In this document: positions 56,701-64,000 of the stretch, piece after piece
How positions within the stretch are numbered: position 1 is the stretch's first letter
Layout of the letters: each line of letters begins with the position of its first letter
NCBI GenBank assembly: GCA_001466705.2
Contig: LATX02000154.1
Location: forward strand, 682,001-746,000
DNA: 64,000 nucleotides
Source: Moniliophthora roreri
Lineage: Eukaryota; Basidiomycota; Agaricomycetes; Agaricales; Marasmiaceae
Direction of reading: 5' to 3'
Notes under the pieces: model-generated
The model's input: only the letters and a program-made list of their open reading frames with translations
Database searches by the model: none
What the model was told of the DNA's origin: nothing
Made by a program: the position numbers and the translations under genes

Positions 56701-57906
56701 CAAGGTACCCTCATTCGACTTGCTTACCTTCTTGGGAGCGACTATGTAGAAGGTCTTCCTGGTGTGGGTCCTGTGGTTGCCATGGAACTTTTGAAGGAAT
56801 TCCCTGGCGAAGATGGACTGCACAAGTTCAAGGATTGGTGGACCAAAGTTCAAACTGGCAGGGATAAGGAAGAACACAGTTCTTCTCCGTTCCGCCAAAG
56901 ATTCGTACGTATTATATTTTCATCAGAGTCGCTTAATTATGGACCTACAAATACGTTTTTACAGAAGAAAAAGTTCAAGGACCTTTATCTTCCACCCGAG
57001 TGGCCGAATAGCGCCGTAGTAAGCATTTATCATACCTATTTGCGGTTCCTCAATCTCATCATAAACGGGTCTATTTCGTCAGAGAGATGCTTACTACCAC
57101 CCCACGGTCGACGAATCTGATGAGCCATTTAAATGGGGACTACCAGACCTAGATGCTCTGCGGGAGTGAGTGCTTTATTCCCTGCTATTAGATGAGATTT
57201 GATGTAAACTTTTTGCTATTAGATTTTTACGGGAAGAGCTGGGATGGGGCCAATCAAAGGTTGATGATCTGCTGTTACCCATAATTCAGCGGATGAACAA
57301 GCGGTCCAAGGTATGTTGAATCCATACACCTGGGAGTGGCAGACGGCTAATCTTTATCTCTTTCATTCATTCACATCACTATAGGATTCCGCGTCCAACA
57401 AACAAGGGAGCCTGAATGAATTCTTCGACGTGTCCGGAGGAAGTGGTACACTCGCTCCGAGAAAGCGTCAGGCTTACGCGAGTAAGCGGCTTCAGCAAGT
57501 CGTTTCCGACTTTAGGAAGAAGCGAAGGAGTGCGTCATCGATTCCCGCTGGGGATGACGGGGATGTTGACAATGAAAATGACGCCGAGTTGGGGGGTGCA
57601 CCGCCCGCGAAAAGAGCAAAGTCTTCGACCTCGAGGAAGGGTCAAGCACAATCTAGTCCCGGTGTTACCCAGGGTACCAGGGGTAGAGGCGCTAAACGGG
57701 GAAGGAATGGACGTGGAGGTTCAAGAGGACGAGGCAGGCGGACTGCATCTGCGGTCCCGTCGGGCATTGGGGACATTGACGATTCGGATGAATCGGCAGA
57801 GTTCAATCAAACTGAAGCAACAGAGGAACCGCTACCGTTGGCTGTCGATTTGCGGCCACGGCCTAAGCCCAAACCTGCATATCGTACGGAGGCATCGGGG
57901 TCCTAG
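53772..57906 (+). CDS. RAD2: DNA repair endonuclease RAD2/XPG
   Basis: RAD2/XPG makes the 3' incision in nucleotide excision repair and binds TFIIH. The N-domain begins MGVKSLWNLLAPVGRPV at 53772. After an intron it continues with LENMEGKTVAIDSSIWIYQF, LGFLRRICKLLFHGMKPVFV and FDGGAPALKKATL. The I-domain follows a spacer of about 750 codons typical of XPG (rather than FEN1): MMLRLFGIPYITAPMEAEAQ, GVITDDSDVFLFGG and LAYLLGSDYVEGLPGVGPV carry the catalytic acidic residues. The spacer holds FRELPTEIQYEIVGDLRLKS and acidic/Ser-rich stretches. Near the C-terminus QGSLNEFF (about 57403-57426) fits the PCNA-binding PIP box QxxLxxFF. It ends in a basic tail with an RGRGR stretch. About eight short introns. 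Confidence 0.92.
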
Positions 57907-58257
57907 TTACAAGTATATCTTTCATTAAGACCTATACATATAGGTCAAGGACGAGGAGTCTAATACTTAGCACTGTAAACTGAAATGTCATCATGACAGA
58001 GTTGACTTTTTTTCCCAAGGGATAAGATTTGGTCAAAGATGAGATTGATTATTTCTAGGGTCAAGCCTTTGTGCGGCGGCAGCCAAAAACGAGAGCTATC
58101 CTATTGAAAGCCGAGGAGGAGAAAGGCAGAGTGGGAGAGGCTTGCTGCGCGACCTGTCGGATACATGCAATACTCCCGGGAACGGGCATCATACCAATCT
58201 GTGTACGTGCCAACCGGAAGTACTTGTAGTATTGAAGGATCTACAGAGGGTGACAAT
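57907..58257. other. Convergent 3' intergenic region
   Basis: These 351 bases lie between the 3' ends of RAD2 (+) and NDUFB8 (-). No gene is seen, only the two 3' untranslated regions. Confidence 0.4.
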
Positions 58258-58825
58258 TTATTCTTCAGAATTCTCTTCGTCGACACGAGCCTTGAAAAGG
58301 ATAGTGTCAACGTGGATGAGGATAGTGAGGGCTACGATGCAACGGACCTTGTTCTCCTCTATACCGCCGAGCTCTTTCACCAAACCTCCGTAAGGATACG
58401 TTCTTCGTACAAAGTGAGGATCCGGAGTCCCATAGTTTTTAATGAACAGGAAAAGACTGGTAAAACCAAGGACTGCGAGGGTGAAGTGTCGCAGTGCAGT
58501 CTTTGGTTCGACAACGGGAATGTCGGGAGACCACATGGAATGGAGTTCGTCCTGCTCATGAAGCTAGAAAAGACATGAGATTTTCCGGCACAAAGCTTCA
58601 AAGGAATATACCAACCGAGTCACCGAAATTACGCCTCAATTGCTGGTCTTGCCAACCAAGAGGTGGGAGATACTGGCGGTTTATGGCTTGTACATCTGGG
58701 TACTCTGTCAAAGGTTCCGGATCGGTATTGAGGTCTTTAGAAAATGCGGCGGGGCCTGTAGACGCATATCTACGAGCGACGAGGGACCTCGTGGCGAGCC
58801 TACTCGCACGGAGGATGGAGGACAT
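58258..58825 (-). CDS. Mitochondrial complex I subunit NDUFB8
   Basis: NDUFB8 is an accessory subunit of NADH:ubiquinone oxidoreductase in the inner mitochondrial membrane. Three exons (58825-58616, 58563-58348, 58290-58258) give 152 codons. The start MSSILRASRLATRSLVARRY is a basic, Ser-rich mitochondrial presequence. The body has GWQDQQLRRNFGDS and LHEQDELHSMWSPDIP, the hallmark of this subunit (WxDxQxRRNFG...HExDE.YSMWxPD). One membrane helix (RHFTLAVLGFTSLFLFIK) and a short C-terminus (FVRRTYPYGGLVKELGG) follow. An upstream ATG at 58930 would add a non-mitochondrial leader, so I prefer 58825. It is divergent from the methyltransferase, with 199 bp between starts. Confidence 0.88.
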
Positions 58826-59024
58826 TGAGTTGATATGACAGAGGGTGACCGGCGGGCCTGTGTCCGGGTTCTGGCGCGGCGAGAAGCGTGGGAAAATGCA
58901 ATTATTCTTAACCCAAAGGGTTTTGTTCAAATGTGCACGGCCATCACGCCTATGAATTCTCCTCGTATATTTTAGCTCAGATCTCCAAGATTTATCCAGC
59001 TCTTGCTTTTCCCATCATCTACCC

Positions 59025-61010
59025 ATGGCTTCAACTCACGACGTCGAGGCCCTCCTCTTGAAAGAAAGGGTCTCCAGGAGAAAACGAGGCGAAGTAGTCT
59101 ACCCTTTGGACTATACTGCCGATATCCTCAATTAGTGAGTATATTTTCCATATGTGCCGCGTGTTTTCTGCTGACACTTTATTTATTGTACTAGCGATAA
59201 TTGGGACCACTTGTGGTAGGGATTCAGTCACCCTCTTGTATCCTTTATACCGACTCTTTATTCAGGCTTATGAGCTGTTTCAGAGGCCTTACTATGCATC
59301 AATTTGAAACACCTCCAAAATTTGTACTTGACTTGGGATGTGGCGGTGGGCTGTGGGCAATAGAGGCTGCTCGACAATGGCCTGTACGTTGGCTTCTTCA
59401 TACTTCTTTGTCTTTGGGTACTCAGCCACACTCAGGAAAGTACAATAATCGGTTTCGACACCAAGGATATACAACCTAGGCTGTATCAGATAGAAGCGTA
59501 CAGCGACCTTGCGCGTCGGGTGAAATGGGTACAAGGCAACCTGTACGTGTTCCTATGTCCTTTCGCGTCCTTCTCGGTTTCTGGTGATTTATACTTTCAC
59601 TAGTCTAGATGGACTTCATTTCCCGCCCGACTACTTCGACCTCGTTCGGATAGCACGCATCGGGCTCGGAGTTCCAGAGGATGAGGTAAGGCCTTCCATG
59701 CTCGGTGAATCATGCGATTAACGAAACACTGGCAGTGGCAATTCGTTTTGGAGGTAACATCTTAATTCAACAGTTGGTCAAGTCGATATTCATTACCTAT
59801 TCAGGAAGTTTCTCGAGTTATGAAGCCGGGGGCAGTTTTGGAGGTAAATGACACGCGTCTGCCCCACCTTATTATGTTTGCCTCTTACACTTCCAAATCC
59901 GATAGATTATTGAGGAAGACCTGATCTTTCCCTACGGAGAATTCTCACGACCGCGACCTCGTCCATCACCATTGACTATAGACCTGCCCATGAATGATTC
60001 GCCTATCTCTGGGACAGTTTCCGCCCGAAGTTCTCTAGCTTCTTCGAATCCTTGGATATCAAGCCAAGAGGACCTACTCGACTTTACATCGAAAAAGACC
60101 AACCTGTCACCGTTACAGGAGTCCCCGACATCTCTATCACCCCCACCATCTACTCACTCCATCCCGAGAACACCACACTCACTACGATCTCATAGTAGTC
60201 ATTTCCTACCACAACCGACGATACCCAATCCCTCCTATCAAAGTCACCCTCAAGATCACTCGAGACTCAAGTCAGCATGGGATGCTATGCTGTCACAAAG
60301 GTTCCTCACACCCCAACTCGTCACCGTCCTTCCATTTTACCTCTCATTCTGTTTTACGGATGTCAAGACACATCCACCGCTCCAGATAGAATTACCGCCC
60401 AACTCTTCCGGGACTAGAAATTGCCGAGACCACCAATCGGAAAACTTTGATCCCATACGACAGTTTACCTTACATCCAACTTCAAGGCGACTGTCTGACG
60501 CCGATGACAGCTCTAGTCTAGACTCCGAAAATTCTGAACTGCGGAAACCTGTATCCAATTGGGCTTCTATGCACCTGCAAAGATCCGTCCAAATGGTGAT
60601 AGCCTGCAAGGAGTCCATCTGGGTGGAGTATCAGAGGATGTATAGTCCGGATTTGCCGCCAGTATCTGGCCGTCGGAAGGATGGCCAGTATTTTCCTTCT
60701 AACAGCAAGTCATCTGCTCGAGAGAGCTTTGACCGTGCCTGGACAAATTGGGAAAAGTAAGTTCTATTACACTTATCTGTTTGTTGATAACTGAATCACG
60801 GTATCTATTTTAAGTGACATGATGGACCGTATAGGGATGCGAGACAACATTGTGTCACAACTGGGTTGGCCGGAGTCCCCGGGAGAACGGCCAGATTGGC
60901 GAGTGTGGAGAAACGCTGTTGACATTAAGCCTGTTGAGGAGTCGCGGGCAACAACAAAAAAAGACCTGTGTAGATCGCTTCGTGGCTTCGTAGCATGGAA
61001 ACCGCGATGA
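59025..61010 (+). CDS. Class I SAM-dependent methyltransferase with a long disordered insert
   Basis: Starts MASTHDVEALLLKERVSRRK at 59025. Across short introns it reads GEVVYPLDYTADILN, YDNWDHL, then the SAM-binding motif FVLDLGCGGGLWAIEAARQW (59320-59380), IIGFDTKDIQP (in frame after an intron), VKWVQGNL, FDLVRIARIGLGVPEDEWQF and VSRVMKPGAVLEIIEEDLIF. This is a complete Rossmann methyltransferase core in the usual order. After strand 5 comes a Ser/Pro-rich, low-complexity insert of more than 100 residues (60000-60300), followed by helices that end in FVAWKPR at 61010. The position of the insert, between the last core strands and the C-terminal helices, is odd. Similar fungal proteins are unassigned, and the substrate is unknown. 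Confidence 0.72.
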
Positions 61011-61459
61011 TACCCCACAACATTTCTTGGTGGCTCTGGAACTGCCTTTCTCATTCAGGACTTTAACGCGAACTATTTCGCATCGATTCATTTCTTGTCG
61101 GCCAGCTATGCTGCATCTGCAACGCAATTTCTTTGCGACAGACAAGGTCCTATGGATATAAGTATAATTGTACCTATCTAGTTCGCTATATGCATTGGGT
61201 ATGCATGCATAATTTTAAGTACTTACCATCATCATACTTATCACCAACGTACTACGGATTTTTTTGCAGTACAACCTTATCTACAAACCCAGTTTTTGTT
61301 TAGGAGTGTAACATTAAATTGTGTTGTATCCATGAACATTTGTGAACAAGAGCCTGACTGGTTGAACATTGTACATCGCAAGGTATTGCCTTTTTTAGTA
61401 TTGGCCCTTTTCCTCAGCAACGAACACAAAACCTCAAGTCCCCAACCTCCACAATCCCG
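61011..61459. other. Intergenic region, promoter of PA2G4 homologue
   Basis: No gene is seen. The region holds the 3' flank of the methyltransferase and the promoter of the next gene. Confidence 0.4.
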
Positions 61460-63049
61460 ATGTCCGACTCAGAGAAACCTGCAGCTGCAGCTGCCGATGC
61501 CAAAAAGCCACCTGTCTTTGCCGAGGCCGATTTGACCAAGTACAAGGTATGTTTACTTTCCACACCGATTTGCTGCACAAAAACATTCAAACCTTCTTTT
61601 CTTTTTCTTCATCAGACTGTGGCCGATATTGTTCACAATGTCATGAAAAAGCTCATCGAGCTTGCTGTCGATGGCGCTCGAATCTTGGATCTGTGTATCG
61701 AGGGAGACAAGCTCATCGAGCAGGGCACTGGTGCGGTTTACAACAAGGCCGTCAAGGGCAACAAAGTACCCAAAGGTTCGTTTACGAACGTTCTCATTCC
61801 TGATCTCTATGCTGAAAGTCATTCGTCGAACACAGGTCTTGCATTCCCCACCAGTATTTCAGTCAACAACACGGTCTCCCACTTTTCACCTCTCGAGTGC
61901 GTCATGGCCCATGGCACGGCCTCTACTTTTTCAATCACACGATCGATCTAATTTTTTGGCATCGTAGGTCCGATCCTCAATCCTCCCAGACCCTCGCCAA
62001 AGACGATGTTGTGAAGATTCACGTCGGTGCCCACATCGATGGCTTCGCTGCTGTCAGTGCCGAGACCATCGTCATCGGTGCCAGCACGGAAAATCCCGTC
62101 ACGGGAAGGAGAGCAGATGTGCTCAAGGCCGCATGGCACGCGGCTGAACTCGCCATGCGAACAGTCAAAGTAGGAAACAAAAACTGGGCGGTGACTGAAG
62201 TCGTTCAGAAAGCCGCCGCGGCATGGGACTGTAAGCCCGTTGAAGGTGAGTGAGATTTGATCGGCTTGTCCTTGATTAACTCCATGTAAATTTTCCTAAT
62301 TGTTTTTCCAGGTATGCTGTCGTGCCAGCAGACGCAGAATGTCATTGACGGCAAGAAGCGTATCATCTTGAATCCCAACGAGGCGCAGAAGCGAGACTTT
62401 GAGGCTGCTACTTTTGCTGAGGGTGAAGTTTACGGAATTGATATTCTCGTTTCCTCGGATGAAGATGGAAAGGTCAGTTATCTGTCATTTATCATCCATG
62501 AAACGCGTCACTATTGACAACTACACGATTTAATTAGGCCAGGGTGGAGGAATCACGAACGACAATTTATCAGAGGGATTCCAATGTGACATACCAACTC
62601 AAGATGAAGACATCCCGTGCCGTATTCTCGGAGGTGCAAAAAAGGGCCGGCGCGTTCCCCTTCAACATTCGCTGCCTCGAAGATGAGAAACGTGCTCGTA
62701 TGGGTCTCCAAGAAGCTGTGCAGCACAGTCTTGTCAAACCTTACGAAGTTGTGTATGTGCTCGGATGATATCGTTCAGACTTGCCTATCCTCTAACAAGA
62801 ACTCTAACCAGATATACCCCGGCTAACACCTTTGTTGCTGCGTTCCATTTCACGATCGCGCTTCTGCCCAATGGTCCTTCCCTCATCACTCACCCGCCTA
62901 TTTGGTATAAGCCCGAGCTCGTGAAGACGGAGAAGGAGCTTGCAGACGAGGAGCTGAAGAGCTTATTATCGAAGCCACTACGTGAGAACAAGAAGAGCAA
63001 GAAGAAGAAGGCGAAGGCTGAAGGAGGTGAAGATGCAAATGAGGATTGA
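61460..63049 (+). CDS. PA2G4/EBP1 homologue (peptidase M24-fold, non-catalytic)
   Basis: PA2G4/EBP1 (fission yeast Cdb4) binds the ribosome exit tunnel and structured RNA or curved DNA. It keeps a methionine-aminopeptidase fold without activity. Seven or so exons: MSDSEKPAAAAADAKKPPVF, ADLTKYK, TVADIVHNVMKKLIELAVDG, ARILDLCIEGDKLIEQGT, GLAFPTSISVNNTVSHFSPL, DDVVKIHVGAHIDGFAAVSA, TVKVGNKNWAVTEVVQKAAA, MLSCQQTQNVIDGKKRIILN, FAEGEVYGIDILVSS, RRTxYQRD-type RTTIYQRDSNVTYQLKMKTS, AFPFNIRCLEDEKRARMGLQ, and a Lys-rich C-terminus (KKSKKKKAKAEGG), which is the usual RNA-binding tail. The metal-binding residues of true aminopeptidases are not kept, as in the family. Length about 385 residues. Confidence 0.9.
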
Positions 63050-63224
63050 AACCCCGGACGCAGTAAATATCAAATCAGCGCCACAAAGTGACATGAGTTC
63101 CTGTAGTAAAGAGAGCAAGTCGTTGTATATTCAGTAAAATATTGGCACTTGCACCCGAGCATTGTCTTGCATACCTGTAGTTGAAGTCTACTAAATACGG
63201 CAATTGATCTTATCGTCCTACATC

Positions 63225-63623
63225 ATGTCGGATTCCTGGCACACAGTGTAAGTTTTCGGACTCGCTCCCTTAATTATGGATGAAAGCTGAATGCTGCTCG
63301 ACGACAGGACTGTGCAGGTCCCTTTTGCTTCGGAGGAGCATGCGACGATAGCGAAGCGGGCAATTGAAGTGGATGCTGAACTGCAACCTCATGCCGTCGA
63401 GCGAACTCTGACTGTCGAAGGAGACATACTGCATGCGTATGTGTTATTTATGAAGTTATAATATATTCATGTTGTGCTCATTAATTTCATTCGAACCAGA
63501 ACATTCAGAACGCTGACGGTTCGTCTAGCTCGGCTGACGGTGAATGCCTTTCTAGAAAACGTCGATCTCGTCGTTCGTACCATAGAACATTTTGGAGCAG
63601 AGGCTGGACAAAGACAATCTTGA
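63225..63623 (+). CDS. PCC1: EKC/KEOPS complex subunit Pcc1
   Basis: Pcc1 is the small dimerising subunit of the KEOPS complex, which makes the t6A modification of tRNA. Three exons (63225-63247, 63308-63436, 63500-63623) join in frame to 91 codons, the usual length. The sequence MSDSWHTV, VQVPFASEEHATIAKRAIEV, DAELQPHAVERTLTVEGDIL, FRTLTVRLARLTVNAFLENV and VVRTIEHFG follows the family pattern: PF.s...A.iA...L.VD.E..........G..L...f.a...r.LR.s...f. Introns of 60 and 63 bases. It is followed 130 bp downstream by the next gene on the same strand. Confidence 0.87.
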
Positions 63624-63752
63624 ATGCGATTCAGAAAAAAGAAATATGGCTGCGGACAAGTACAGCTTACGTGTCGTTTCAGAAAAACCAGACAAAAAGG
63701 GATATCTTGTGCCTCCGAGTTCATCAGAGTGTTTACCCACCAACTACATATC

Positions 63753-64000
63753 ATGCCCATCACTGAATTTGCCACCCTCACATTTAACACGCCCATCTCA
63801 ACTGCTCCTTTACCCGAGCTTTTGCAACGCCTCAGTACCAACCAAAGTGCTTGGTCAGGCTATCCTCTCCTATTCTTTGTGGACACATCCGATCCCAATA
63901 TCATATACCTCGTTTCAGGATGGGAATCAGTCGCCGCTCACCAAAAGTGGATTGAAAGCAACGAGAATCAAGAGCTGCTTAGGCTCTTTGGACCTTATGT
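63753..64000 (+). CDS. Small ABM/Dabb-type alpha-beta barrel protein (3' end outside window)
   Basis: The ATG at 63753 opens a frame that is still open at the window's end: MPITEFATLTFNTPISTAPL, then LQRLSTNQSAWSGYPLLFFV, IIYLVSGWESVAAHQKWIES and NENQELLRLFGPYV. The pattern (short beta strands, a W-ExxxxHxxW-type segment GWESVAAHQKWIES) is that of dimeric alpha-beta barrel proteins of the antibiotic-biosynthesis-monooxygenase or stress-response group. The upstream part (63627-63750) is not in frame with it and looks like leader sequence. Reaction or ligand is unknown. Confidence 0.65.
   Translation, partial: MPITEFATLTFNTPISTAPLPELLQRLSTNQSAWSGYPLLFFVDTSDPNIIYLVSGWESVAAHQKWIESNENQELLRLFGPY

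Noticed and set aside
24446..64000. A secondary-metabolite or single-pathway gene cluster
   Set aside because: The neighbours are mostly unrelated housekeeping genes, with no backbone synthase or set of tailoring enzymes. One methyltransferase and one ABM-type protein are not enough.
1..64000. CRISPR array or prokaryotic operon structure
   Set aside because: There are no spaced short repeats of that type. The genes have spliceosomal introns, so the DNA is eukaryotic.

Overview
This is nuclear DNA of a filamentous basidiomycete, most likely an Agaricomycete (mushroom-forming fungus). Genes are broken by many short GT-AG introns of about 40-100 bases. They include protein families that are expanded in Agaricomycetes: DUF6533 membrane proteins, single-pass cell-surface-type proteins with a 'DDxDPSIxY' start, a HeLo/pseudokinase protein and NAM7/UPF1-like helicases. 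The mobile elements (chromodomain Ty3/gypsy, hAT and CACTA-like) fit the same picture. The species cannot be named from the sequence.

Bases 1-24,400 are an AT-rich nest of mobile elements. A relic of one LTR element (1-1996 plus the start of its LTR) carries a MITE-like insertion and is followed by a 416-bp foldback. A complete but inactivated chromovirus (4639-12922, 556-bp LTRs, 5-bp target duplication GACTC) sits inside an older, long LTR (3667-4638 plus 12923 to about 13515). Next come an unrecognised short ORF and a hAT transposase relic (about 16680-21212), itself split by another copy of the long LTR. Last is the C-terminal half of a UPF1-like helicase whose last visible intron has taken up CACTA-like DNA. 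Two single-N joins (9789, 14100) are followed by exact copies of sequence already seen (927 and 2427 bp). These look like unmerged contig overlaps, so the copies should not be counted as biology.

From about 24,440 to the end the window is gene-dense and mostly intact. In order: carnitine acetyltransferase (-), DNAJC8/Spf31-like J-protein (+), a tandem family of single-pass membrane proteins with two live and two dead copies (+), a secreted GH105-like hydrolase (+), a PARP-type zinc-finger protein with a SAM-like C-terminus (-), a HeLo-pseudokinase (+), a block-duplicated pair PAQR receptor (-) / DUF6533 (+), RMI1 (-), SGD1/NOM1 (+), EFM4 methyltransferase (-), RAD2/XPG nuclease (+), NDUFB8 (-), an unassigned methyltransferase (+), PA2G4/EBP1 (+), PCC1 (+) and a partial ABM-type protein (+).

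The genes do not form one pathway. Housekeeping genes for genome maintenance (RMI1, RAD2), ribosome biogenesis and translation (SGD1, EFM4, PA2G4, PCC1) and respiration or acyl transport (NDUFB8, carnitine acetyltransferase) stand in divergent pairs that share short promoters. Between 28 and 47 kb lies a patch of lineage-expanding membrane and innate-recognition-type genes with repeated local duplications and relics. That patch, the chromovirus's self-priming arrangement with its extra zinc-knuckle ORF, and the element-loaded helicase intron are the most interesting parts.
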